Source of the DNA: Nonomuraea coxensis DSM 45129
Lineage (GTDB): Bacteria; Actinomycetota; Actinomycetes; Streptosporangiales; Streptosporangiaceae
Length of the DNA: 64,000 bases
Assembly: GCF_019397265.1 (NCBI RefSeq)
Contig: NZ_CP068985.1
Span: 2,584,501 to 2,648,500, forward strand
Reading direction: 5' to 3'
A model generated the notes under the pieces. That model was not told where the DNA came from and did no database searches. It saw only the letters and a list, made by a program, of their open reading frames with translations. Position numbers and translations under genes: made by a program. This document shows positions 7,938 to 16,536 of the stretch, one piece after another; position 1 is the first letter of the stretch, and each line of letters opens with the position of its first letter.

Positions 7938-8508
7938 CGTCGGCTACCTGCTGGGGTCGGTCCCGGTGGCGGTGCTGCTGGCGCGCGGGCACGGGTTCGA
8001 CCCGCGCGCCGTGGGCGACCGCAACCCGGGCTTCTGGAACGTCAAGGAGCAGCTCGGCTGGCGGGCCGCCGTGCCGGTGTTCGCCGGTGACACGCTGAAG
8101 GGCGTGCTGGCGGCGCTGGCCGCGCTGGTGGTCAGCGGCGGGCACACGACCGCCGCCGGCGCGGTGACGGGGGACAGCGTCCTGCCCGTGTACCTGGCGG
8201 TGGCGGCCGCGATGGCGGGGCACGCCTGGCCGGTGTTCGCCGGGTTCAGGGGCGGGCGGTCGATCCTGACCTTCGCCGGCGGGGTCGCGGTCATCTGCCC
8301 TCCCGGGTTCGCGCTGGCGGTCGCGGTGCTGGTGGCCGTGGCGCTGGCGGCGCGGTCGTTCGCGGTGGGGGCGCGGGTGGCGGTGTTCGGCGTGCCCGTC
8401 CTGCAGCTGCTGTTCCTCCCGGCCGAGCTGGTGGCGGGGACGGGGGCGCTGATGTGCCTCATCGGCCTGCGCTTCGGGCAGGCCGCGCTGTCGGGCCGCC
8501 GGGAGTGA
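7912..8508 (+). CDS. PlsY-like membrane glycerol-3-phosphate acyltransferase paralogue
   Basis: This 198-residue polytopic membrane protein has the PlsY family layout: N-terminal helix (VMSVIVGYLLGSVPVAVLLA), then GDRNPGFWNVKEQLGW in place of the usual G-S/T-G-N-P-G-A-T-N block, HAWPVFAGFRGGRS matching the second motif, and several later helices. PlsY uses acyl-phosphate, the PlsX product, to acylate glycerol-3-phosphate. The altered first motif (FWN for ATN) and the carotenoid setting suggest another acceptor. The gene is divergent from, and overlaps, the crtA-like gene; its 3' end overlaps the glycosyltransferase gene by 50 bp. Confidence 0.75.
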   Translation: MDVLVMSVIVGYLLGSVPVAVLLARGHGFDPRAVGDRNPGFWNVKEQLGWRAAVPVFAGDTLKGVLAALAALVVSGGHTTAAGAVTGDSVLPVYLAVAAAMAGHAWPVFAGFRGGRSILTFAGGVAVICPPGFALAVAVLVAVALAARSFAVGARVAVFGVPVLQLLFLPAELVAGTGALMCLIGLRFGQAALSGRRE

Positions 8509-9691
8509 AGCCGGCCCCGCCGGATTGGGCGTGGGCGGGGTAGGTCCTGCCGGGTTGGGTGCGGGCGGGTTGGGTGCGGGCGGGTTGGGCGTGGGCGGGG
8601 TAGGTGCGTCCGCGCCACTCGCGCACCGGGCGGAGCGTCGCCTGGGTGAGGCGGACGGCGGCGGCCGGGTCCAGCAGCGGGGACAGCAGCAGGCCCACGC
8701 CCGGCCGGCGGTAGCTGCCCCGCAGCGCGCCGGTCAGCAGCAGGCGCACCGCGAGCAGCGCCGCGTCCAGCTTCGTCGGACGGCCGGCGGCCAGGCGCAG
8801 CACCGGCAGCGCCGCCGTCAGCCAGATCACCGCGAGGTCGGCGGCCCGCCAGCCGGCGCCGGTCACGTCCGCGAGCGGCAGCGAACGGCCCCACTCGCGC
8901 CACAGCTCGGGAGTCGAGTCGTGCATGTCGACCTCCAGCAGCGCGCCGCCGTCCAGGAAACCGACCCGCCAGCCGCGCCCCGCCAGGAACCGGGCGAGAG
9001 CCACGTCGTCCGTCATGTGCCCGCGTACGGCGGCGAACCCGTCGATCTCCGTCATCGCCGTACGGCGGAAGGCCAGGCACTGGCCGTTGGCCAGGATCCG
9101 GTGCGGCGGGGGCGGCGTCGCCGGGCCGACGGGGCCGAACCGGTAGACGAGCGTGGCCAGCATCGAGGCGTGCAGGGCCTGTTCGAGCGGGCCGTCGCAG
9201 GCGAACCGGGGGGCGGCGCTGACCAGGTCGTGCTCGTCCAGAGCACGGGCCAGCGCGCCGAACAGGCCGGGCTCCGGGCGCGTGTCCGCGTCGAGGGTCA
9301 CGACGACGTCGCCGCGGGCGGCGGCCACGCCCTGCCGCAGCGCCCACTGCTTGCCGACCCACCCCGGAGGGAGCGGCTCGCCCCGTACGACGGCCGCACC
9401 CAGCCCGGCGGCCAGCGCGGCGGTGCCGTCGGTGGAGCGGTCGTCCACGACGATCACCTCCATGACGGCCGGGTCGGCGAGCGCGGCCCGCAGGCACGGC
9501 CCGATCCTCGCCGCCTCGTTCCGCGCGGGCACCACGACGGAGATCCCCCCGCCCTGGCCGGTGTGGCCGGCCGCCCCGTTCCCCGCGGTGGTCGTTCGGA
9601 GCGGAGGGAGGCGCCGGCGCCCCCGAGAGAGGCGCGCGAGCACGACCCCCGCGGCCACCACCTGCGCCCCCGTCACCAGTCCGCCTCTCAT
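8459..9691 (-). CDS. CrtQ-like family 2 glycosyltransferase
   Basis: This 410-residue GT-A glycosyltransferase has an N-terminal membrane helix, then SVVVPARNEAARIGP, VVDDRSTDGT, LPPGWVGKQWALRQG and the nucleotide-sugar DAD motif (TLDADTRPEP). Hydrophobic helices near the C-terminus also match carotenoid glycosyltransferases such as CrtQ. It probably attaches a sugar to a hydroxylated carotenoid. The ATG at 9691 follows a strong AAGGAGG. Its start lies 3 bp inside the upstream desaturase gene's end, so coupling is likely. The last 30 residues are an Ala/Gln/Pro/Thr repeat tail coded by tandem repeats. Confidence 0.85.
   Translation of the reverse strand: MRGGLVTGAQVVAAGVVLARLSRGRRRLPPLRTTTAGNGAAGHTGQGGGISVVVPARNEAARIGPCLRAALADPAVMEVIVVDDRSTDGTAALAAGLGAAVVRGEPLPPGWVGKQWALRQGVAAARGDVVVTLDADTRPEPGLFGALARALDEHDLVSAAPRFACDGPLEQALHASMLATLVYRFGPVGPATPPPPHRILANGQCLAFRRTAMTEIDGFAAVRGHMTDDVALARFLAGRGWRVGFLDGGALLEVDMHDSTPELWREWGRSLPLADVTGAGWRAADLAVIWLTAALPVLRLAAGRPTKLDAALLAVRLLLTGALRGSYRRPGVGLLLSPLLDPAAAVRLTQATLRPVREWRGRTYPAHAQPARTQPARTQPGRTYPAHAQSGGAGFTPGGPTARPARSAGR
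8519..8604. repeat. Degenerate GT-rich tandem repeats in the glycosyltransferase 3' end
   Basis: The stretch is built of about ten-base GGGTTGGGTG/GGGCGTGGGCGGG type units, including an exact GTGCGGGCGGGTTGG repeat. It encodes the low-complexity PAHAQPARTQPARTQPGR tail of the glycosyltransferase, beyond the conserved domain. Such G-rich runs may form quadruplex structures and are prone to slippage. No independent function is evident. Confidence 0.6.
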
Positions 9692-11154
9692 CGGCCTGTT
9701 CCTCCTCCTTGGGACGTCGTGCGGGGGTGGGGGAAGTCGTGGCCGACCAGGTCGGTGACGATGTGGGCGCCCAGGGTCACCATGGGGAGGCCGCCGCCGG
9801 GGTGGGCGGTGCCGCCGACCACGTACAGGCCGCGTTCCGGCCCCCGGTTCCCCGGCCGCAGGAACGGCGCGAGCCGCCCCCGGTACGCGCTGCCGTAGAT
9901 CGCCCCCGCCCAGGCCCCGTACCGGTCGCGCAGGTCGGCGGGCGTCATGACGTCCACGAAGCGCAGCCGCCCGGCCAGGTCGAGCCCGCGTCCGGCGAGG
10001 CGTTCCAGCACCAGGTCCCGGTAGGCGTCCACGCCGACGCGCCACCGGCCGGGGTCGCGGGCGGGCACGTTGACCAGCATCGTCAGGTTCTCGGCCCCGG
10101 CCGGCGCCTGGCCGGGGTCGTCGACCGCGGAGCAGCCCACGTACACGGTGGGGTCGGCCGGCGGTTCGCGCCGGTCGAAGATGTCGGCGAACTCCCGCTC
10201 GTAGTCGCCGGAGAAGATCACCGTGTGGTGCGCCAGCCCGGGGGTGCGCCCCTCGACCCCGGCCATCAGCAGGAACGCCGACGACGACGGCCCGAGCCTG
10301 GCGAGCCGCCGGAACCGCCGCCGGTCCGGCAGCAGGCGACCGTAGAGCGCGGCGGCGTCCACGTTGGCCACCACGACGTCGGCCCGTTCGCAGCCGCCGC
10401 CCGCGAGCCGCACCCCGGTGACCCGCCCGCTGGACGTGGTGACCGCCTCGACGGGCGCGGACAGGTGCACGTCCACCCCGGCCTCCTTCAGCAGCGCCGC
10501 CAGGTCCTCGGCGAGCCGGGGCAGGCCGCCGGGCACGTACCAGCCGCCCTGGCCGTGCTCCAGCGCGGGCACGCAGGCGAGCGCGGCCGGCGCCCGGTAC
10601 GGGCTGGACCCGGCGTAGGTGGCGTAGCGGCCGACGTACTGGCGCAGGCGCGGGTCGCGGAAGAAGCGGCGGGCGAGCCCGTCGAGGGTGCGGGCGGGCG
10701 CGACGGCGAGCAGGTCGCGCGGCCGGGCCTCGCGGGGCGGCCGGCCGAGCGGCCCGGCGAAGAACGTACGGCCCGCGGCCCGCAGGCATCCCTCTGCCCA
10801 GGCGTGGAAGGCCCGCCAGGCCGCGCCCTCGCCCGGCGTGAGCCGTTCGACCTCGGCCGCCATGAGGTCAGGGTCGCGGTGGGCGGTCAGCACGCTGCCG
10901 TCGGCGAACCGGTAGCGGCACAGCTCGGCCGGCTCGATCATCTCGCGCTCCAGCCCGAGCTCGCGGAAGATCGCGGGCATGGTGAGCAGCGACGGCCCCA
11001 TGGAGAAGGTGAACCCGTCCCGCCGGTGCTCGGCCAGCTTGCCGCCGAGCCGGGGCAGCTGCTCGTACAGCCGGACCCGGTGCCCCCGGCGGGCCAGCAG
11101 CAGCGCGGACGCCATGCCCCCGACGCCGCCGCCGATCACGATCACTTCTGCCAC
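9688..11154 (-). CDS. CrtI-family carotenoid desaturase (CrtD-like)
   Basis: This 488-residue FAD-dependent amine oxidase-fold protein has the N-terminal GGGVGGMASALLLARRGH nucleotide fold, FSMGPSLLTMP, and the C-terminal GLYVVGGTAHPGGGLPMV signature. It is a paralogue of CrtI. Adjacent to cruF, as in archaeal and bacterial acyclic carotenoid loci, it most likely introduces the 3,4 double bond after hydration (CrtD role). GTG at 11154 is chosen because GGAGG lies five bases upstream; GTG at 11145 would overlap the cruF stop as GTGA. The exact desaturation cannot be read from sequence. Confidence 0.8.
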   Translation of the reverse strand: MAEVIVIGGGVGGMASALLLARRGHRVRLYEQLPRLGGKLAEHRRDGFTFSMGPSLLTMPAIFRELGLEREMIEPAELCRYRFADGSVLTAHRDPDLMAAEVERLTPGEGAAWRAFHAWAEGCLRAAGRTFFAGPLGRPPREARPRDLLAVAPARTLDGLARRFFRDPRLRQYVGRYATYAGSSPYRAPAALACVPALEHGQGGWYVPGGLPRLAEDLAALLKEAGVDVHLSAPVEAVTTSSGRVTGVRLAGGGCERADVVVANVDAAALYGRLLPDRRRFRRLARLGPSSSAFLLMAGVEGRTPGLAHHTVIFSGDYEREFADIFDRREPPADPTVYVGCSAVDDPGQAPAGAENLTMLVNVPARDPGRWRVGVDAYRDLVLERLAGRGLDLAGRLRFVDVMTPADLRDRYGAWAGAIYGSAYRGRLAPFLRPGNRGPERGLYVVGGTAHPGGGLPMVTLGAHIVTDLVGHDFPHPRTTSQGGGTGR

Positions 11155-11930
11155 AGCCGCCTCCACGCGAGCGCGGCGAACGCGCCCATCGACATGCCCC
11201 CGGCCGCGGCGACCAGCGGGTCCGGCGGCTGGAAGACCGCCGCGAACCCGATCGTCTCCATGACCGCCATCGTGGTGTAGACGCCCACCAGGCCGCGGGA
11301 CGGGCGCGGGCCGCCGCCCAGTGTCCGTTCCAGCAGCAGCATGACCAGCGCGGACACCAGCAGCCAGCCCGCGAAGTTGGTCAGCGGGATGCCCCGGTAG
11401 GCGCCCTGCTCGGCCCACGTCCACAGGCCGAGCCCGACCATCTGCGGGTCGAGGAAGAGGTCCCACGCGGTCAGCGCGAGCGCCCCTACGGCGATCCTGC
11501 GCGGGCCGGTCGTGACCGCCGCCGCCACCCCGTACGCGGCCAGCCCCATGCCGCCCCACGCCAGCGCGACCACGACGGGCACGCCGCCGAGCTGCGGCCA
11601 CAGCAGGCCGGTGTAGCGGTACTCGCCGAACGGGAACCCGGTGCGCACGCCGACGGCCTCGGCCGCGTACCCGGCCAGGACCACCGCCGCGAACGCGGCC
11701 AGTGTCCGCCGCGCGCCCCAGCGGGCGGCGGCGAACCCGATCGCGCTGACCGCCAGCACCGCCACGACCATCCCGGTGAAGCGCACCGGCTCCGCGCTGA
11801 TCCCGGAGGCGACCTGGAGCGCCACCATGGCCGCCAGCGCCGTCAGCCCGACCGCCTGTGCCGCCGTGGCCGCCCTGGTCGCGGGCGCCCGGGGCGGCGC
11901 CGGCGCGTGCGGGCTTCGCGTCTCACTCAC
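11142..11930 (-). CDS. cruF: CruF-like carotenoid 1,2-hydratase (DUF422 family)
   Basis: This 262-residue polytopic membrane protein of the carotenoid biosynthesis/CruF family shows GVRTGFPFGEYRYTGLLWP, ALTAWDLFLDPQMVG, a GIPLTNFAGWLL segment and ETIGFAAVFQPPDP, which are hallmarks of CruF and related hydratases. It should add water to the psi end of an acyclic carotenoid, producing the tertiary alcohol the glycosyltransferase needs. The start is GTG at 11930 with AAGGA six bases upstream. It leads the minus-strand operon cruF-crtD-like-glycosyltransferase, overlapping the next gene by 13 bp. Confidence 0.82.
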   Translation of the reverse strand: MSETRSPHAPAPPRAPATRAATAAQAVGLTALAAMVALQVASGISAEPVRFTGMVVAVLAVSAIGFAAARWGARRTLAAFAAVVLAGYAAEAVGVRTGFPFGEYRYTGLLWPQLGGVPVVVALAWGGMGLAAYGVAAAVTTGPRRIAVGALALTAWDLFLDPQMVGLGLWTWAEQGAYRGIPLTNFAGWLLVSALVMLLLERTLGGGPRPSRGLVGVYTTMAVMETIGFAAVFQPPDPLVAAAGGMSMGAFAALAWRRLWQK

Positions 11931-11939
11931 ACTTTTCCT

Positions 11940-11966
11940 TTCGGAAAGGCCGGGGCCGCCGGTTGC
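11940..11966 (-). promoter_or_regulatory. ECF-type promoter candidate for the cruF operon
   Basis: On the minus strand GCAACC (11966-11961) and CGAA (11943-11940) are separated by 17 nt, exactly as upstream of crtE, and the intervening GGCGG and GCCTT bases also match. The predicted start of transcription would fall within a few bases of the GTG start, so translation might be leaderless, or the motif may be coincidental. Confidence 0.4.
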
Positions 11967-12002
11967 ACCGGGCCGGCGGCAGGTAAATTGCCGGATGACA
12001 AA

Positions 12003-12018
12003 TGATGCGAACGCATCA
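12003..12018. promoter_or_regulatory. Perfect 16-bp palindrome between cruF and the HAMP kinase gene
   Basis: TGATGCGAACGCATCA is perfectly self-complementary about its AA/TT-flanked centre, except that the two central bases are AA. It stands in an AT-richer patch of the 253-bp divergent intergenic region. It looks like the operator of a dimeric regulator. Which of the two divergent genes it controls is unknown. Confidence 0.4.
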
Positions 12019-12183
12019 GTCGGCCTGATCTAGTAACCTCACCTACGGATCCACGGAGACATCTGCCTGTGTGTCCTGTTCCAGCTGTGATGATCACGCA
12101 CGGGCCGATTCCCGGTGTGTGCGGAAGCTCGCGTCGGGTCATCGAAGGTGCTTGGCCAGACAATCTCGACGACGAGGGCGGAC

Positions 12184-15100
12184 ATGAGTGACACGACAGC
12201 CGGCGGGCCGGGCACGAGCACTCGCGCGGGCGCCGAGGTCGGGGAGTCCGAGCTGCGGCTGCTCCTCGCGGGCCTGACGGCGGTCAGGGACGGCGACTTC
12301 CGCACCAGGCTCCCCGAGGACGCCGACGGCCTGCTGGGCGAGATCGCCTCGGTCTTCAACGGCATGGTGGACCAGCTCTCGCTGTTCACCTCGGAGGTCA
12401 CCCGCGTGGCCCGCGAGGTCGGCACCGAGGGGCGGCTCGGCGGCCAGGCCGACGTGCCGGCGGTGTCGGGCACCTGGAAGGACCTCACCGAGTCCGTCAA
12501 CGCGATGGCGGGCAACCTCACCGACCAGGTGCGCAGCATCGCCCAGGTGACCACGGCGGTCGCCCGCGGCGACCTGTCGCAGAAGATCACCGTGGACGCC
12601 CGCGGCGAGATCCTTGAGCTGAAGAACACCGTCAACACGATGGTCGACCAGCTCTCGTCGTTCGCCGACGAGGTGACCAGGGTGGCCCGCGAGGTCGGCA
12701 CGGAGGGCCAGCTCGGCGGCCAGGCCGACGTCAAGGGCGTGGCGGGCACCTGGCGCGACCTCACCGACTCGGTCAACTTCATGGCCGGCAACCTCACCGA
12801 CCAGGTACGCAACATCTCCCAGGTCGCGACCGCCGTCGCCCGGGGCGACCTGTCGCAGCGCATCACGGTCTCGGCCCGCGGCGAGATCCTGGAGCTGAAG
12901 AACACCCTCAACACGATGGTCGACCAGCTCTCGTCGTTCGCCGACGAGGTGACCAGGGTGGCCCGCGAGGTCGGCACCGACGGCCGGCTCGGCGGCCAGG
13001 CGGACGTCAAGGGCGTGTCCGGCACCTGGAAGGCGCTCACCGAGTCGGTCAACGTCATGGCCGACAACCTCACCGCCCAGGTGCGCAGCATCGCCGAGGT
13101 CACCACGGCGGTCGCCAAGGGCGACCTGTCGCAGAAGATCCGCGTGGACGCCCGCGGCGAGATCCTGGAGCTCAAGGAGACCATCAACACGATGGTCGAC
13201 CAGCTCTCGGCCTTCGCCGACGAGGTCACCCGCGTGGCACGCGAGGTCGGCACCGAGGGCAACCTCGGCGGCCAGGCGACCGTGCGCGGCGTGTCCGGCA
13301 CGTGGAAGGACCTCACCGACAACGTCAACGTCATGGCCTCCAACCTGACGAGCCAGGTGCGCAGCATCGCCCAGGTGGCCACGGCCGTGGCCCGCGGCGA
13401 CCTGTCGCAGAAGATCACCGTGGAGGCCAAGGGCGAGGTCGCCGCGCTGGCCCAGACGATCAACACGATGGTCGACACGCTCGGCGCGTTCGCCGACGAG
13501 GTGACCAGGGTGGCCCGCGAGGTCGGCACCGAGGGCCAGCTCGGCGGTCAGGCGCGGGTGCCCAACGTGGCCGGCACCTGGAAGAACCTCACCGACAACG
13601 TCAACTCCATGGCCGACAACCTGACCAACCAGGTGCGCAGCATCGCCCAGGTCACCACGGCCGTGGCCCGCGGCGACCTCACCCGCAAGATCGACGTTGA
13701 CGCGCGCGGCGAGATCCTGGAGCTGAAGACCACCATCAACACGATGGTCGACCAGCTGTCCTCGTTCGCCGCCGAGGTCACCAGGGTGGCCCGCGAGGTC
13801 GGCTCGGAGGGCAGGCTCGGCGGCCAGGCCGAGGTGGAGGGCGTCTCCGGCACCTGGAAGCGGCTCACCGAGAACGTCAACGAGCTGGCCGGCAACCTCA
13901 CCAGGCAGGTGCGCGCGATCGCCGAGGTGACCAGCGCGGTGACCTCCGGCGACCTGACCCGCTCGATCACCGTCGACGCCGAGGGCGAGCTGGCCGACCT
14001 CAAGGACAACATCAACTCGATGGTCAAGTCGCTGCGCGAGACCACGACGGCCAACGAGCAGCAGGACTGGCTGAAGTCCAACCTCGCCCGCATGTCCGGC
14101 CTCATGCAGGGCCACCGCGACCTCGCGACGGTCGCCGAGCTGGTGATGAACGAGCTGGCCCCGCTCGTCTCGGCCCAGTACGGCGCGTTCTTCCTCGCCG
14201 AGGAGAGCGAGCTGAAGCTGATCAGCGCCTACGGCTACCCCGTGGAGGCCGAGCGCGCCCCCAGGTTCCGCCTCGGCGACGGGCTGATCGGCCAGGCCGC
14301 GCGCAGCCGCCGCACGATCGCGCTGACCGAGAACATCCCCTCCGGCGTCATCACCATCGACTCGGGCCTCGGCCGGATCGAGCCGGCCTCGCTCGTCGTG
14401 CTTCCCGTCGTCGTCGAGGAGCAGGTGCTCGGCGTCATCGAGCTGGCCTCGGTCCAGGAGTTCACGCCCGTGCACCGGGCGTTCCTGGAGCAGCTCATGG
14501 AGACGATCGGGGTCAACCTCAACACGATCGTCGCCAACGCGCGTACCGACGAGCTGCTGAAGGAGTCGCAGCGGCTCGCCGCCGAGCTCCAGGCCCGCTC
14601 CGAGGAGCTGCAGAGCCAGCAGGAGGAGCTGCAGCGCTCCAACGAGGAGCTGGAGGAGAAGGCCCGCCTCCTGGTCAGCCAGAACCAGGACATCGAGGCC
14701 AAGAACCTCGAGATCGAGCAGGCCAGGCAGGAGCTGGAGGACCGCGCCCAGCAGCTCGCCCTCGCCTCGAAGTACAAGAGCGAGTTCCTCGCCAACATGA
14801 GCCACGAGCTGCGCACCCCGCTCAACTCGCTGCTCATCCTGGCCCAGCTCCTCGCCCAGAACCACACGCGCAACCTCACGCCGAAGCAGGTCGAGTACGC
14901 CGAGATCATCCACTCGGCCGGCTCCGACCTGCTGCAGCTCATCAACGACATCCTCGACCTGTCGAAGGTCGAGGCGGGCAAGATGGACGTCAACCCCGAA
15001 TGGGTGCAGCTCCGCCGCCTGCTCGACTACGTCGAGGCCACCTTCCAGCCGATGACCAGCGAGAAGAGCCTCGACTTCACCATCGCCACCGCCCCCGGCA

Positions 15101-16470
15101 TCCCCAACGAGCTGCTGACCGACGACTCCCGGCTGCGCCAGGTGCTGCGCAACCTGCTGTCGAACGCGGTCAAGTTCACCGAGACCGGCCGGGTCGAGCT
15201 GCGCATCGAGCCTGCCGCCGCGGCCGAGCTGCCCGCCACCGTGCGGGCCAACGGCCCGGCCCTCGCCCTGCGGGTCGTCGACACCGGCATCGGCATCCCC
15301 GAGCAGCAGCTCGAAGTGATCTTCGGGGCGTTCCAGCAGGCCGACGGCACCACCAGCCGCAAGTACGGCGGCACCGGCCTCGGCCTGTCCATCTCGCGGG
15401 AGATCGCCTACCTGCTCGGCGGCGCGATCAACGTGCAGAGCACGCCGGGACAGGGCAGCGTCTTCACCCTCTTCCTGCCGGTCGCCCACCCCGCCTTCAC
15501 CGACGGCCCCGCCCGCGCCGCCGCCGCGGCGGCCGCCCTGCCCGAGGGCGCGGAGGAGAGCGGCCTCGCCACCCCGGCCGGCGCGGGCCCGGCCGCGGGC
15601 GGCGGCACGCAGCACCGGCGACTGCTGGTGATCGAGCAGCGCGCGGGCGGCCTGCTGTCGCTGGTCGCCGAGAGCGTCGTACGCGAGCTGACCGACACCA
15701 GGGACGACACCGTCGAGGTCATCAGGGCCGCGGGCGCCGAGGAGGCCGCGGCCACGCTCGCCGCCCAGCCCTGCCACTGCATGGTGCTCGACCTCGACAT
15801 GCCCGACCTGGCGGCGTTCCAGCTCCTGGAGGCCATGGACGGCGACCCCGCGCTCGCGGTGGTGCCCGTGCTGGCCTACAGCAACTGGCGCACCACCTCC
15901 CAGCAGAAGGCCCGGCTGCGCGAGCGCGCCGAGAACCAGGCCCTGGAGCTGCTGTCCAGCCTCGACGAGCTGCGCGAGCGGATCGCCCTGCACCTCACGG
16001 CCGAGCAGCCGGGCGACGTGCTGCCGCTGATCCGGCCCGAGGCCGTCGGCACGCTCGCCCGCCAGGAGGTGGACGGCGAGCTCGCCGGCCGCACCGTGCT
16101 CGTCGTGGACGACGACACGCGCAACCTCTACGCGATCACCAGCATCCTGGAGATCCACGGCATGACCGTCCTGCACGCCGAGAACGGCCGCCAGGGCATC
16201 GAGACGCTGGTCAACCACCCCGACATCGACATCGTCCTGATGGACGTGATGATGCCGGAGATGGACGGCTACGTCGCCACCGCGAAGATCCGCGAGATGC
16301 CGCAGTACGCCGAGCTGCCGATCATCGCGGTGACCGCCAAGGCCATGCCGGGCGACCAGGAGAAGGCCCTGGGCGCGGGATCCAGCGACTACGTCACCAA
16401 GCCGGTGGACGCCGAGCACCTGCTCACCCGGATGAGGCACTGGCTCGACGTGCGGGAGCCCCGCCCGTAG
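12184..16470 (+). CDS. Hybrid histidine kinase with six HAMP repeats, GAF and two receiver domains
   Basis: This 1428-residue protein has no membrane helix and should be cytoplasmic. After a partial HAMP (residues 20-65) come six near-identical 92-residue HAMP units (about 66-617), each with [10 protein letters not shown] and [12 protein letters not shown] domain follows (about 642-785), a long Gln/Glu-rich coiled coil (792-862), HisKA with His874 in [12 protein letters not shown], HATPase_c with GTGLGLSIS, a degenerate receiver (about 1143-1259) and an intact C-terminal receiver with Asp1354 in [11 protein letters not shown]. The layout resembles fungal group III osmosensor kinases, in which the HAMP array is the sensor. 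ATG 12184 follows GAGGGCGG. The SpoIIE-type gene follows on the same strand and may belong to the same pathway. Confidence 0.9.
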   Translation: MSDTTAGGPGTSTRAGAEVGESELRLLLAGLTAVRDGDFRTRLPEDADGLLGEIASVFNGMVDQLSLFTSEVTRVAREVGTEGRLGGQADVPAVSGTWKDLTESVNAMAGNLTDQVRSIAQVTTAVARGDLSQKITVDARGEILELKNTVNTMVDQLSSFADEVTRVAREVGTEGQLGGQADVKGVAGTWRDLTDSVNFMAGNLTDQVRNISQVATAVARGDLSQRITVSARGEILELKNTLNTMVDQLSSFADEVTRVAREVGTDGRLGGQADVKGVSGTWKALTESVNVMADNLTAQVRSIAEVTTAVAKGDLSQKIRVDARGEILELKETINTMVDQLSAFADEVTRVAREVGTEGNLGGQATVRGVSGTWKDLTDNVNVMASNLTSQVRSIAQVATAVARGDLSQKITVEAKGEVAALAQTINTMVDTLGAFADEVTRVAREVGTEGQLGGQARVPNVAGTWKNLTDNVNSMADNLTNQVRSIAQVTTAVARGDLTRKIDVDARGEILELKTTINTMVDQLSSFAAEVTRVAREVGSEGRLGGQAEVEGVSGTWKRLTENVNELAGNLTRQVRAIAEVTSAVTSGDLTRSITVDAEGELADLKDNINSMVKSLRETTTANEQQDWLKSNLARMSGLMQGHRDLATVAELVMNELAPLVSAQYGAFFLAEESELKLISAYGYPVEAERAPRFRLGDGLIGQAARSRRTIALTENIPSGVITIDSGLGRIEPASLVVLPVVVEEQVLGVIELASVQEFTPVHRAFLEQLMETIGVNLNTIVANARTDELLKESQRLAAELQARSEELQSQQEELQRSNEELEEKARLLVSQNQDIEAKNLEIEQARQELEDRAQQLALASKYKSEFLANMSHELRTPLNSLLILAQLLAQNHTRNLTPKQVEYAEIIHSAGSDLLQLINDILDLSKVEAGKMDVNPEWVQLRRLLDYVEATFQPMTSEKSLDFTIATAPGIPNELLTDDSRLRQVLRNLLSNAVKFTETGRVELRIEPAAAAELPATVRANGPALALRVVDTGIGIPEQQLEVIFGAFQQADGTTSRKYGGTGLGLSISREIAYLLGGAINVQSTPGQGSVFTLFLPVAHPAFTDGPARAAAAAAALPEGAEESGLATPAGAGPAAGGGTQHRRLLVIEQRAGGLLSLVAESVVRELTDTRDDTVEVIRAAGAEEAAATLAAQPCHCMVLDLDMPDLAAFQLLEAMDGDPALAVVPVLAYSNWRTTSQQKARLRERAENQALELLSSLDELRERIALHLTAEQPGDVLPLIRPEAVGTLARQEVDGELAGRTVLVVDDDTRNLYAITSILEIHGMTVLHAENGRQGIETLVNHPDIDIVLMDVMMPEMDGYVATAKIREMPQYAELPIIAVTAKAMPGDQEKALGAGSSDYVTKPVDAEHLLTRMRHWLDVREPRP
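12379..14034 (+). repeat. Six tandem 276-bp repeats encoding HAMP modules
   Basis: Six in-frame copies of a 276-bp unit lie head to tail, with long stretches identical between copies. Each begins near the codons for (S/G)[14 protein letters not shown]. The high DNA identity implies recent amplification or gene conversion and makes copy number changes by recombination likely. Confidence 0.85.
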
Positions 16471-16536
16471 GCGTACCGCGCGACGAGATCCCCGACCAGC
16501 CACGATCCGGCCTGACCGGCGAGGAGCGACCCCACA

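Noticed and set aside
8459..10789. One 776-residue fusion of desaturase and glycosyltransferase on the minus strand
   Set aside because: The frame is open, but the N-terminal 366 residues are an Arg/Ala/Pro-rich shadow of the desaturase read in another frame; the real glycosyltransferase starts at 9691 with a strong ribosome site.
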